From assembly GCF_032854445.1 (NCBI RefSeq), contig NC_088304.1:34641551-34705550 (forward strand): a DNA stretch of 64,000 nt. Reading direction: 5' to 3'. Of the stretch, positions 11,568-23,029 are shown one piece after another; the first letter of the stretch is position 1; every line of letters starts with the position of its first letter. A program made the position numbers and the translations under genes. The notes beneath the pieces were generated by a model, which was not told where the DNA came from, did no database searches, and saw only the letters and a program-made list of their open reading frames with translations. This DNA comes from Liolophura sinensis. Lineage: Eukaryota > Mollusca > Polyplacophora > Chitonida > Chitonidae.

Positions 11568-11813
11568 ATGGTAGGGCAATCAGGCCAGATGGGTCACAAA
11601 ACCATCGGATCCATGATGTCTGATATTTCTCGCGATGCAAAACTTAACCGCCGGTACACGAATCACTGCGTCCGGGCTACGACAGCCACAGTTCTTGCCG
11701 ATGCCGGGGTTTCTGTGATGGACGTTATGTCTGTGACAGGTCACCGCAATGAATCCAGTGTACGGAGTTATGTCTCCAAACTGGGTGAAACATGTGCACG
11801 GGGAACTTTGTAG
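11568..11813 (+). mobile_element. Tyrosine recombinase C-terminal fragment (Crypton-like)
   Basis: The 81-residue frame matches the end of the catalytic core of eukaryotic tyrosine recombinases as found in Crypton-type elements and genes derived from them. Visible features are RRYTNHCVRATT, which contains the His-x-x-Arg box, then VTGHRNESSVRSY, which supplies the second His and the nucleophilic Tyr. An in-frame TGA lies at 11556, 12 bases before the ATG, so it opens here or is an exon entered through an acceptor near 11533. The first catalytic Arg and the DNA-binding N-terminal half are not seen nearby. It is therefore a truncated copy, or one exon of a larger gene. Confidence 0.7.
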
Positions 11814-12222
11814 GCTACAGATGGCGTCATTACAAATTTAAATTGTGTTAGCCATCCATTGTATTTCACAATACAGTAAACGCAAATCATATTCATCCTC
11901 ATGATACCTTCAACATATAAATTATAATATATTTATTTGCTTACTTATAATAAGCATAAACACATATCTGTGATGTTTTTTATTGTTTTGTTATTTATCA
12001 ACATTTGTTGAGAAATTAATATTGGATTGAAAATGTGAACTGAAGTGTTCCATTATTTCAACATTCGTTACCCAGTGTTTATGAATTTGATACAGAATGC
12101 AACACGACCGCAAAGTATTTACACAAGTAAACCAAATAAAATTCAGTATCAAACTATTGTTAACCTAATTTTGTGTGTTTCAATTATTTTTTTTCGTACT
12201 TAACTCAAACTTTAATTACGTT

Positions 12223-12404
12223 TTAAACAGTTGAGCTCCCCACTTTTGTTGTCGTTTTGCTGATGCCAGAGGTTTCCAGCTCCTTTAGCTCGTTGGACAA
12301 AGTTTGGGAAAACTTTTGATCTGCCTGAACTCTCGATGCCAGCAACGCGCGACCTCCCCGGCTCACTGTCAGTGTGGTCCCTGTTTGACACTGTGCCTGT
12401 CTTA
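12223..12404 (-). CDS. Candidate terminal exon of an unidentified gene
   Basis: On the minus strand, an acceptor-like GGCTTCAG is followed by an open frame of 59 codons ending in TAA. It reads RQAQCQTGTTLTV, then a helix-prone stretch QKFSQTLSNELKELE, then KTTTKVGSSTV. Composition and GC content stand out from the AT-rich flanks. Entry would be in phase 1. Upstream exons should lie at higher coordinates, but I could not find a matching one. There is no Met, so it is either a last exon or a relic. I do not recognise the family. Confidence 0.35.
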
Positions 12405-12760
12405 CTGAAGCCTACCCTGATAACAGCGTCTTAACTGAAATATGAAAGCAACCCTGCAGATGTTTTATTTTATAGTGCTATATTTTATAGTCGGAATTGT
12501 TTTCGAGAAACAAACGTATTCTTTTTATTATTCTATCCTAATCGTGAAGCACGTCCGTAATATTTAACATCGCATTTTAACAACCCCTGTAGAACACATC
12601 ATGGTTTCGTCCAGAATTAGATCACGCCCCTATAGAACGTTCGGTTGGACGAAAACAACCTGTCAGGGAAAGTGGGGGCGTTTTTTGCAGTTAATCTGTA
12701 ACGCAATGGCGTTTTTGTTATAATTACGAAAACATTTTGCTGCTACCAAGGTAATAGAAT

Positions 12761-12927
12761 AGAAATAATGTTCGCGTCAGGGTAGTCTAACGGTAGTTTT
12801 ACATCAAATCTATGTGGAAGAGTTTACAAATTTTATATTTTTTGTAAATTTTTACAAAATATAAACTCTTCCACATGGATTTGATGTAAAATTACCGTTA
12901 GACTACCCTGACGCGAACATTATTTCT
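12761..12927. mobile_element. 167-bp hairpin element (palindromic MITE)
   Basis: The left arm begins AGAAATAATGTTCGCGTCAG, and the right arm ends with its reverse complement. Arms of about 75 bp match with only a few differences around a short AT-rich centre. The sequence has no coding capacity. The near-perfect palindrome suggests recent insertion or ongoing arm correction. Confidence 0.75.
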
Positions 12928-13056
12928 TAATTTTATAGCAGTCAGGATTACCCGTCTCAACCATAACGTGCGGCGGGGAGGTATGCTAGGTTTTGGCCTA
13001 CGCCCAAATCTGGTCCCTAGTTACCGCCCTTGTTCCAACGCTAAAACCAAACCGTT

Positions 13057-13270
13057 TCGGCAGCCTAATGGTTAGAGCGTCCGCCTCGGAAATCGGGAGA
13101 CCCACGATGAAACCCGGATCGGGTCATACTAAAGGCTTTGAAAATTTTACTGAGTTGGTTCACAGCACTGAGAGGGTAAAGCAAGAAAGAAGAACTGGCT
13201 GGTCCATTGTCAGTATAATGTGACTGCATACCTAGTGTCTTCGACACGACACTTCAGTGGCTGGAGCACC
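13057..13270 (+). mobile_element. SINE family C copy
   Basis: The tRNA-like head has an A-box-like TAATGGTTAGAGCG and a B-box-like region near GAAACCCGGATCG. The body has CACTGAGAGGGTAAAGC and GTCAGTATAATG. It is related to the copies at 26053-26332 and 56511-56843, and its end is degraded. Confidence 0.7.
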
Positions 13271-13274
13271 GTGT

Positions 13275-14558
13275 CACACACCTAATTTTAATGTACGAAA
13301 TAAACTCCCAAACATGCATATATACAAAACACTAGCCCTGTCCAAGATTTATCAAAAAAATTACTAAGCCTACAACCTGCTCAATAAGATGGCATTAGTA
13401 TTACTTCTGGCATCTCAATATAAACAGGTAAGCGTAATTAGCTACTATTTAAAGTCAAATTATCCCTATTTGCTAGTTTTGTCACATTCCTTGTGAATTT
13501 GTTCTTATTACATGTTATTACATTACTTATTACATTTGATTAGTGCTATACACAATACTAAATTACATATAAGAATATGTAACTTACACGACGTCGGCCG
13601 GCATTATGGTAGGAGTTAATCGGATAGCGAGTTGAGAGTATCGAGGCCAAACTTGTTAAAGTTAACTGTGTGCGAGAGACTTACACTGAGGTGCACTGTG
13701 TCGGCTATTCGTGCTGTAAACAAGAGGAAATCCTGGTGAAAGTGGATTGAAGAGTTTTACACTAAAACCACGACCGCATCCTTTTTCCTGGAGTCAAGAT
13801 CTTGTGAGACTTGAAGCTCTACGGGTCAAGCCAAAACCACTTCTGTGCCTAGAAGAAGTCCACATCAAGGTCTCCTAGAGAAGCATAGAGAATCCTCAGA
13901 TCTTTGGGCAATTTATATTAAGAAAAGCAACAACATGCAAAATACCGGAGAAACAAATATACAAACTTGCTTGCAAATATCATTAAATAGATTAAAGGTG
14001 CATTTCGATAGTCACTTGTCTGAAAACGATATCAAGCTCACAAAGTGATTTAACCCATGACGTGAACCATCACGTTCACGATAATCACCTGTTTTAATTT
14101 ACGTATCATTTAATTAGCGCCATGCTCAAGAATTTTCAACTTGGATGAAAGCGGCTGGGTATATGGGTAGATGAATTAGCAATGTAATCAAGTAAACCAC
14201 AAACCTTCGGCAGGTACCTGACAAACCTTTTGACATAAATCTCCAGCCTCCCTCCGCCTCCTTCCCCCCAAAATGAAACAAAACAAGGCAGAAGATTGAT
14301 TCGAGCACATTACCTAATTTGTCAATTCGAATAAAAATTGGCTTAATTTTTGCAGTGAGACAGAGCCAGGAAAAACCTGAGGCAGAGTCTCATCCTGCTA
14401 TTGCTCGATGCGGGTTGCAAGCCGCTCTCACTGTTGGTGAGACTTGGTGAGACTTGGTGAGACTATCATACTATTGTCGCTGCTCTACTATATATTCCTA
14501 CATAAACTAAAATTCTGCTGGTGAACTAAGCATCTCCACGGTCTTGTCCCTTTCCACT
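13275..14558. other. Non-coding stretch
   Basis: Nothing firm here. There are small open frames (for example 13845-14048) without motifs, and a triple GGTGAGACTT repeat near 14438-14465. Confidence 0.4.
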
Positions 14559-14975
14559 ATGCATTAAACGTGATGACAACACAACATTTTGAGTCATTCT
14601 AGGCCAATGACGTCTAATAAATTGCAGTTAACATAATCGCACTTTTTAAAATCTAATTCTTTCTAAAGTTTGGAACTGTGGGTCGTGTAACTTGCTGCTA
14701 CTTGTATTTAACATTTACTTGAGCTGTTAGAATAAAACCATAACAGAAAACTGAGAGGAGGCCGTACTTCGCTCGTTACGAGTGATCATTTTACCAATTA
14801 TCACACTAGTGTCGTTGCTCTAGTTTTACTCTCTATGCTAAAGTGTTTTATATTATTCAAGCTCTACATTTAAATACCTAAATATCAGCAACTTGCAAGC
14901 CTCTTGCAGAGGGACTTTAACATAATTAAACGTTTAGAGTTACTGAAAATTCTGCGTTGTCATCACATTAAATGA
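14559..14975. mobile_element. Inverted-repeat element (MITE-like)
   Basis: About 33 bp at the left end (CATTAAACGTGATGACAAC) matches the reverse complement of the right end with roughly 27 identities. The interior is non-coding and shares a short stretch (TCGTTGCTCTAGTTTTACTC) with 47440-47465. Confidence 0.45.
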
Positions 14976-15028
14976 ATTACGTGGAGAATTGCGTTTAAGA
15001 AACGGACTGATGCACAGGAGGTTTAATG

Positions 15029-15196
15029 CGTAGATGTACAACATTGCCATTGGGATTAAGCTGGTACATGTACAACATTGCCATTGGGATTAAGCTGGTA
15101 CATGTACAACATTGCCATTGTGATTAAGCTGGTACATGTACAACATTGCCATTGTGATTAAGCCGGTACATGTACAACACTGCCATTGGGATTAAG
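15029..15196 (+). repeat. 34-bp minisatellite
   Basis: Almost five copies of a 34-bp unit containing ACATTGCCATTGGGATTAAG, with very low divergence between copies. Confidence 0.9.
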
Positions 15197-15221
15197 CAAA
15201 ATTGTTTGGTCTCATGAAAAT

Positions 15222-15375
15222 GGAAGATCTGCCTACAACCAGCAGATGGTCGTGGGTTTTTCCCCAGTTCCGCCCAGTTTCCTCTTACCATAATGTTGGC
15301 CGCCGTCGTACGGTGTAAAACACCAAATAAATAAATAAATAAATAAACAAATAAAAATAAATAAATAAATAAATA
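15222..15375 (+). mobile_element. SINE family A, truncated copy
   Basis: Starts within the GATGGTCGTGGGTTT segment and keeps the CCATAATGTTGGCCGCCGTC core. It lacks the AAGTGAAATATTCTTGAG segment and ends in a long AAAT-repeat tail. Confidence 0.85.
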
Positions 15376-15667
15376 ACAAATTGGAGAGACCTCCAACGTA
15401 TAGGGAATGACCCCTTGAGTATGGCAGTAAACAACAACTAGTCAATCTATCAGTCAAAGTAGATGTTTATGTTACTGATTAGGTACCACTAAGGGACGAA
15501 CTGGTTTACCCAGAATAAGCGATCAGTGGCGTTCCCTTGAAAGGTCATTTTCATGAAGCATAGTTAGTGTTAAGTAAACCTTAGCTGAGAGCACTTCATA
15601 CATCTATTACAAGCGTCGTCATTATAGTTAAGGGCTTGCTTAGCTGAGTGACCTTCATGAATCGGGA

Positions 15668-16027
15668 CCGGCCCATATAGCACTGTTGGTAGAGCGTCCG
15701 CTTCGGGAGCGGTAGATCCAGGGTCAATCCTGGGTCGATTCACACCTAAGACTTTAAAAGAGAAAGTTGTAACTTCCTCGCTTGGCGTTCAGCATACAGG
15801 GGATAGTCCAACGACTGGTTGAGCCTTATCAGTATAATGGCTCGGGCGGGGCGGCATACTTGCCTTCGGTAAGGCGTCTCAGTGAAGCAGCACTAGATAA
15901 AAGAGCGGTGGAAATCCGTCCTGCAACAAGGAGGCACATTACATGCACACAAAGGATTCCTTCGTCGTCAAATGACTGTAAAATTGTTAAGTACGACGGT
16001 AAACCCCAAGCACTCACTCAATCATTC
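15668..16027 (+). mobile_element. SINE family B, near full length
   Basis: The best head in the window for this family: CACTGTTGGTAGAGCGTCCG resembles a pol III A box, and GGGTCAATCCTGGG a B box. The body and degraded ACTC-type tail follow. Confidence 0.88.
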
Positions 16028-16423
16028 AAGAAACCGGCCCTGTATTCTTACATGAAGTTTTTTGAAGACCATGACCTATCCGGCACCGCCATCGTGTGAC
16101 TGGCAAATCCCTGTGTATGGCGATAAACAGTAACACGTTTGGAAGTGGAACACTTCCATCCCAGGGATACTAGGGGACTCTATTTGCAACAAACAGAACC
16201 ATGAGATCGTCGTTCAAGGGATCTGAACAAATGTGATCAGAGGCTGACTGAAATATATTTGTGTTTAAATGCTAAACAATTATTTAAAGGCCTACGCTAA
16301 AGAAGCAGTAGTGAGTTTTAATAGAACTCGGAAAGACACGAACTGTTTCAGATCAACATTGTCATGTATTGTACCAGTATGAACAAGCGAACGTATATAG
16401 CCCGCTTTCAGGTGCGGTTCCTT

Positions 16424-16532
16424 GCACAAAGCAATTGTAGCCGAAGTTGATTGTAACTACCATGACAACATGTGTCTTTAACATGTGTCGCCGCGGTAGT
16501 TACAATCAACTTACCCTAGGATCGCTTTGTGC
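16424..16532. repeat. 109-bp hairpin
   Basis: The arms start with GCACAAAGC and contain a perfect 16-bp match, GTTGATTGTAACTACC at 16446-16461 against its reverse complement at 16495-16510. The spacer is about 33 bp. It is probably a small foldback element. Confidence 0.65.
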
Positions 16533-16784
16533 GAGCGGCCTCTGTAATATTCCCGAAACTGAACATTGTCCAAAAAGTACAACTGATATAGCAGTAAAGT
16601 TGACTTGATTGGTCAGTTTACGGACAGTGGTTATCATAGAAGCCCACAATCTAGCGTCTGAAAATCCTGATAATTTACCTATATAGAAGAATACAAATAG
16701 GGAAATGACGGACAAAACGCCGCCAAAATCTCTCAGTTTTACAGGACTTTCCAGCATTTCTGTTTGTTTTTTGGGGGAAATTAA

Positions 16785-17095
16785 TTGCCATGCTTCCACA
16801 TGCAGCTTGCACTTTTGTCTACAACATATAAAAAAATTAACCAAGCGCAACAACCATTTTTTTTTTTAGCTGAGATTGTGGGAAGTTAAGTCATAGCATT
16901 TTGTTACCTCGGTAACCTCCAGCGGATAGGAAGTAACGCTGGCATAAAAGTTTTCAGTTCTATCCAAAACATACAATATTCCGACATGTTTTAACTAGGC
17001 GCAAACTAACAGTACCGAATTTTATAGTGCATCAACAACCTGAAGTGTCTGTGTGGCAATATTATTCAATCAGTGCTCCTTCACTCTTCAGTTCG
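16785..17095. mobile_element. Family F repeat, partial copy
   Basis: Matches 6022-6280 over its length: the ACATGCAGCTTGCA arm, the TTACCTCGGTAACCTCC segment, and the far end near TCTTCAGTTCGG. An insertion or divergence of about 30 bases lies near 16835. Confidence 0.5.
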
Positions 17096-17731
17096 GCTGA
17101 GGGTTAACGAATATTTCTGCTTAGCCTATTCCATCAGCTACACCGGCTACCTAACAATTTCAACAGCCCTCGCGTCATTTCGGAGACGATCTGTCACTGT
17201 GAACAGGTTGGCAATCGATACGATTTCCCATCACGGTGTAAGGGGTTCTTTGCTACTTTTAACAATTTGCATGAAGAATTAGATTAAAACCGTGCCTGAG
17301 GTAAACTGACAAGAGACAGTGTTTCACCGGTTACGTGTGACAATTTGCCAGCCATCACACTGTCGTTGATGCTCAGAATTTTCTCACTATTCTGTACGTC
17401 TTAATTTCATTATATTATTCCATATTTAAAGAGGTTTACGTCTAAATGAGCGGAAGCTGACAGAAGTATATAAATACATACCATACCGTCTGATCCAAAT
17501 ATATTGCTGCAATATGTAAATTCTAACAAACACAGTGGAAATGATCATGCGGATATGTTTTAGATAAGGATTTAGATAAAGTGTTCTACATAATTTGAAT
17601 GCTTTAAAATGGATGGGCAACTTATTATGCTGTAAATGAGTAATCGTGTCAAAAAACGGGGTTTACCTGCAAAGAACACATTAGATTTCTACTTAATTGT
17701 TCGTAAGTAGTATAGTCGCCAGCACCCATTT
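17096..17731. other. Non-coding stretch with diffuse repeat similarity
   Basis: The part near 17297-17320 (GGTAAACTGACAAGAGAC) recurs at 37285-37310. Similar weak matches occur at 14725-14870 and 47400-47480. This suggests an old dispersed repeat. No gene is seen. Confidence 0.35.
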
Positions 17732-17885
17732 GGGCCGTAAGTGGGAAGGTCTGTCATCTACCTGCGGATGGTCTTGGGTTTCTCCGGGGCTTTGCCGGGT
17801 TTCTTCCCACCATAATGCTGGCTTCGCTCGTATAAGTGATATATTCTTGAGTACGGCGTAAAACAGAAATCAAATAGGTAAATAA
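17732..17885 (+). mobile_element. SINE family A, truncated copy
   Basis: Runs from GGCCGTAAGTGGGAAGGTCT through the core to a degraded A-rich tail. The tRNA-like head is missing. Confidence 0.85.
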
Positions 17886-18274
17886 GAACCCATTTTTGTC
17901 TGTAACCTCCATTGTATGCTGAAAGAGCGTTTAATGGGTTACAGGATGTAACGTACAGCAGTTTATAAGGAAATGAGCTGTACACGATGAAGTGCAAACT
18001 CGCTCTGTGAACACCGGATGTTCCCGGGGAGATGCAGCTACACATATATCCCTACCCCTGGCAGATAACAATGTTGGGCTAAACCCACAGCGCGTACACT
18101 TATACCTCAATGCGGTCTACTCTTAATATTTGAAGCTCTGACGCTTCAAGGATTTGTAAACAACCTTTATTGTTTACCCACGAGCGGTTTAATTAGTCTC
18201 TTGGAAATCAGTATTTCGCCTAATCGCCCTGAACGCCATTTACTCTTCTGTCCATACTGAAAACAATCACAGCT

Positions 18275-20516
18275 ATGGCAAGACGACACAACATCGTGTC
18301 TGAGATTTCCAATGACTTTCTCACCTGCCACATTTGTTGGGAAACCTATCAAAAGCCGAAGACGCTTCCGTGTGGCCACTTCTTTTGTCGGGAATGCCTG
18401 TACAACTTCTGTTGCACAAGCAGTCGCCAACCAAGCATTTCCTCAATGCCAACGGGTTCCACCATGGGCCTAGTGTCACACAGGGTAGTGCATTGCCCCA
18501 CCTGTAGAAAAGCAGTTGGGGGAATTCCACTGCAAGGCAGTGTGAGTGACTTTGTGAACTCTCTGCCCGACAATTTCTACGTCAACAGTTTAAAAGATCT
18601 CGTCGATCACCATTACCCAGACAGATCTCGGAGCAATAGTGACATGGCCAATGAACGCTGTACTCAACATGCTGATGACAAGTTATTGCCACGCTCCAAA
18701 TCGGTATCGGATGGAACTGCGGCAGGTACTAATCTGGAACTATCGACGGACGCCAGATGTGGAAGAGTACCGTGCTTGGAACACCCTTCTGCAGCTATCG
18801 AGCTATACTGCACTGGACATAATAAAGTGCTTTGTCGTATTTGTCATTACACCACTCACAGTCAGTGCCAGGAGTGTTTGTCCAATAGAAGGAGCCGAGT
18901 ATCGCTTTCTAAGACCTCGAGTACAGGAAATTCTTGCCTGCTTAAATCAGACTCGCCATCACCTTGCTGTCAAACTTCGGAGGTACATTCACCAACGACA
19001 AGCTTTAAGTGTGGATGCCTTCGCCATACAGAAACACATAGAGGACACAAAACATACCCTGCAAGCAAAGTTAGATACAGGTTTTGCATACTTAAAGGAC
19101 GAACTAGGTAGAGTGGTGTCTGCAAGTGACAAAGATTTGAGCGAAAAGGAAGAAAGTGTTAAAATGAAGGATTCTCTGATAGAGGAATCGATGAATCATT
19201 TGGAAATGATCAGCAAAAAAGGCGGGCCTTTGGAATTAGCATCGTTAGTCAGTGTATTTGACATACAACAAGAGCAACAACCAGATGTCTTCTCCAATAG
19301 TCATGTAGACGACGAAGAACTTTCGCAGGAAAAACTTGTGTTTGATACTAGCGATTCTGTACGGAGCCTTCTAGGTTCTGAAGAAAATATTTTAGGAAAA
19401 ATATCTTTGTTGAATAAATCCACAGATCGTACGGAAATAAATGCAATAAAAGCTTTTGGTGCTGTGGCGAGCGATGACCAAAGCGGAATACCATATCGAG
19501 CGGTGGAGTATTCAAAATACCGCGAAAAAGTTGATTCAGTGCCAAATACGAAAGACGATTTGTACGAAAAATTGACGATTACATGTCAAGCGAAGGTAAG
19601 TGAAGCTAACGTCCTTGAACTGAAGAGAAAGTCAGAGTTTACGCTCGCGATGGAAGGTACCATCGACATGTCTTGTGTGTTGAAAACCGGAGATATCGCA
19701 AGCTTGAAATCATCTGAGAAATACGTATTCGTTTGCCGACCTACAGGAACTGTGAGCGGTCGAGTCCTATTGCCTACTGTGCCTTCAGGCCTGTCGCCAT
19801 GCAAAGATATGAAGAGGAAAGCCAGTTTGGCTGTAACAGGGTATGGTTGTAAAATATACTTTCTCTCCTTAAGCCCAAGACTAAGACTAGTAAATAGTAT
19901 CCCCACACGGGCTCAGTACACAGGCATATCGCATGTTCCTAAACGTCTTAGCCTCGTTGCACTAGCAAGTTGTGAATGGCCTCCAGCTGTAGACCTCATC
20001 TCACTCCAGGGAATGGTTCTAAAGACATTCCGCTTCGGTGACGCTGGCCTTCCAGTGTTTCACGAGCCTCGAAATCTCGCCACCTCGCTAGAATTTCTCT
20101 TCGTACCCGATGGCAAAGCCCTTAAAATTCTATCCTGGGACAACGACAAAGTTCGAGTAATCAAAGGGTATGACTGTAAAAGTTACGGACCCACTAATTT
20201 CGGTGCCTTGACTTCCGTGTGTTCTGTTCAAGATGTAGTTCTGACGGTTGATTCCCAAGAAGGTAAACTCTATGCATTGTCGTATAGAGACGCTCAATGG
20301 ATGCTGACAACTGTGCTGGAAGACAAATTCCTCATGGAGGAACCCTGTTCTTTGACAGCAGGAAACAATGCAACTGTCCTGCTGTCAACAGGCCCTATTG
20401 TGCGTGTATATGGAGTGAATTGTTTATGTAATGATCCTCAAAGTCTCCTTAATCTAAATCTGAAATCTCCTAAAACGACTCGTGATCAGGTTTTTGATCA
20501 GTTTCGAACTCTGTGA
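18275..20516 (+). CDS. TRIM-type RING/B-box/coiled-coil protein, frameshifted in this sequence
   Basis: Probably an E3 ubiquitin ligase of the TRIM superfamily. The first frame (18275-19111) has a C3HC4 RING at residues 18-77: C18/C21, C33, H35, C38/C41, then C74/C77 after an enlarged loop. A B-box-2-like segment follows (CLEHPSAAIELYC, then LCRICHYTTHSQC). The continuation lies in the next frame: VCPIEGAEYRF, a heptad-rich coiled coil at about 18920-19230, then a Ser/Glu-rich linker and a beta-rich region (about 19720-20430) resembling the NHL-type propeller of TRIM2/3/32-like proteins. The frames join if one base near 18868-18880 is skipped, giving about 746 residues. The second frame stays open for more than 540 codons, so a recent indel or assembly error is likelier than an old pseudogene. 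It appears to be a single exon. The target is unknown. Confidence 0.75.
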
Positions 20517-20553
20517 CATCGTGGATAATTAGAAAGTGACAATCGTTAATTCC

Positions 20554-20559
20554 AATAAA
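20554..20559 (+). terminator. Candidate polyadenylation signal
   Basis: AATAAA about 40 bases after the TRIM-like stop codon, which is well placed for a short 3' UTR. Confidence 0.55.
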
Positions 20560-21407
20560 TGAAAGAAGTAAAGAACAATATTATGGCATTCACAATTTAC
20601 GGGTATCAGCTATCACATACAGTACTCTATTCCTTTTTAGTGGGCGACTAAGATTCCTTTTTTGTAAGGTGCCTACTACGGTTATGCAATAACATTCATA
20701 TCAAAAGGCTCCTTTTTATATTAGTGATACGTTTTAATGAAGAAGGTAGATGCATGCATGTTTTATGTATACAGTATCTTTTAAGTTTTTTTGTAGACAT
20801 ATAACTCAGGAAACAAGTTCTGATCCAGTCGATTGGGATTCATCTTATAATTTGTCTTTCGTCGCACAGGAAGACATTGATTGTAGAACCTATAGCATTG
20901 TTATGAAAAAAGTACAATCACACGATTACCTCCATTTTGATAACATCTTTCAATGATCTGGAATTGTTTTGTGTATTTTGTGTATTTTGCTTTTACCGAT
21001 ACTGTAAACCACCAGACAAATTTCATTCCTTATTTACTGCACCCCTACCCTTGATTTACAGCACCCCGACCCCTGATTTACAGCACTTTGACTGATTATT
21101 TGCTTAACATGGTTGTCTCTTAGCATGGAAGTTGGATTTAACAGCCTTAGCTTTTATCTTTTATTTACAGCCGTAAAATAAGGGTATGTATGTTTGACTG
21201 CTTAAAGTGGTACAGAATCGGAAATAGGATTTCTTGGGTTAAAGTCAACCTTTAAGTCTTGATCACGTTTGATTGTGCCTACAATACCCAAAAGTGACCC
21301 TAGGTTAAAAGTTGCCTGAAGTTGCCTATCTCTGACACCAGCCAATCAGAAACGATTCTGTATCCCTTTAAGGGTGTAGCCGATTATTCTGATTCCATCA
21401 TGCCACA
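20560..21407. other. Non-coding stretch
   Basis: No gene is seen. A 20-bp segment around CCTGATTTACAGCAC is repeated imperfectly near 21045-21085. Confidence 0.4.
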
Positions 21408-21492
21408 AGTCTTACAAATACCTGAGTCTTACAAATACCTGAGTCTTACAAATACCGAGTCTTACAAATACCTGAGTCTTACAAATACCTGA
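21408..21492 (+). repeat. 17-bp tandem repeat
   Basis: Five copies of GAGTCTTACAAATACCT, one with a single-base deletion. Confidence 0.9.
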
Positions 21493-21887
21493 GCGGTGCA
21501 TAAATCTATATTGTCTACAATTTTGTAAAATAACTGATAAAAAATGAAAATAAAAAATAACTGATAAAAGATCAAATATGCTATTATGCTTTGAACAAAA
21601 TATCTTAATCGTGATCCGCCTGTTTTGTTTGATGAAATTTGATTATAGATGTTCTTTAGCGGTTGGTGTTAAACGGTCCTTTGGGAATTGGCATTATGAC
21701 TATTGATCCGGAACGTCCGTTTCGGTTGACGGCTGACATACCAATGTCTGTTTCCACACATAAATTCTCCACATGTTTACAAAAATGGCAGAGAATTTGT
21801 TAATTCTCGGAATGATTACTACATTCTCAAACGTGAATAGGAGTACAGCTCCTTGCATATGTACACTATAAAAAAATCTACAACACA

Positions 21888-22050
21888 ATATTGTGTCATA
21901 TTCAACGTAATATCCTGTTAGTTTAATAGAACCGCTATGTTGAATTCATAGAATATGTGTGGAATATTTAACAGAATAATCTTCAGTAATAACAGATTAC
22001 ATTCTAGCATCACACAGATAACAAACTTTCTGTTAAATTTAACAGATTAA
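21888..22050. mobile_element. MITE-like repeat family H, partial copy
   Basis: Shares the ATATTCAACGTAATATCCTG segment and the TGTTAAATTTAACAGATTAA end with the fuller copy at 34991-35218. It is truncated on the left. Confidence 0.5.
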
Positions 22051-22208
22051 GTGTCTAAAATAAATAGTGACCCATGTACAAACTCCAACCTATTTGCTGT
22101 AAGTTAACTATAACTGTAGTTGCCAATAGCAGCCAGTGTTTGTAGTTTAGAGAAAAACAGGACAAATCTACATTTCTGCCAATACATTTCCACAGAACAA
22201 GAATTTTA

Positions 22209-22313
22209 GTGAGTGAGTGAGTGCTTAGGGTTTAACGTCGTACTTAACAATTTTTCAGTCATATGACGACGAAGGAATCCTTAGAGTGCATGTAGTGTGC
22301 CTCCAACAAGAAT
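22209..22313 (-). mobile_element. SINE family B, tail-end fragment
   Basis: On the minus strand, this is the last 100 bases of family B, with CAGTCATATGACGACGAAGG seen on the + strand, including the ACTC-repeat tail. Confidence 0.85.
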
Positions 22314-22744
22314 TTGTAGCGTCACCTCAAATCATTACATTCCATATGCATTATATATCACCTCAGGTAATCTTTCCAATACAGCCATGTAGTATTTACT
22401 TATTTAACATTTATAAATTATTGAATGAAAACGGGCTGATGTGGATTCGTTTCATTTTTGCGTGGCCGAAGCCCCAACGAGCTGTCAGTATGACCGTAAT
22501 TATGCGAAAAACACATGCGGCACTATCGTCACAACGTTATAAGACAGGCAAACGTGGAAGCGGTAGAATAATAATGTATGTATTAGTGTATTATTAAATT
22601 TCAATTTCATGTTTGATTGAGCACCAGCATCATAATATGAAAGTAACAACGGAAAAAAAAAGAAAAACACAATAACAGTGGCTTCTTAAACGTTATACAT
22701 GCGTGTTGACTTGCTCATATAAGCTTTTGACATATTCTGTTGCC

Positions 22745-23025
22745 TGGGTCACTCAGGTTGTTGTGTGAGTCACACAGGTTGTTGTCCGAATCACATAGGT
22801 TGTTGTCTTAGTCACACAGGTTGTTGTCTGGGCCATACAGGTTGTTGCCTGGGTATACAGGGTCACACAGGTTGTTGCTTAGGTCACACGAGTTGTTGCC
22901 TGCATCACACGGGTTGTTACCTGGGCCAAACAGGTTGTTGCTTGGGTCACACAGGTTGTTGCTTGGGTCACACAGGTTTATTGCTTGGGTTATACAGGCT
23001 GTTGCCTGGGTCATACACATTGTCA
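22745..23025 (+). repeat. 22-bp minisatellite
   Basis: About 12 copies of a unit like GTCACACAGGTTGTTGCCTG. Apparent open frames here (Cys/Gly/His-rich on +, Asn/Asp-rich on -) come from the repeat and are not genes. Confidence 0.9.
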
Positions 23026-23029
23026 CTCT

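Noticed and set aside
15782-16099. Frame of 105 codons
   Set aside because: Lies mostly within a SINE family B copy. The same peptide appears at other family B copies.
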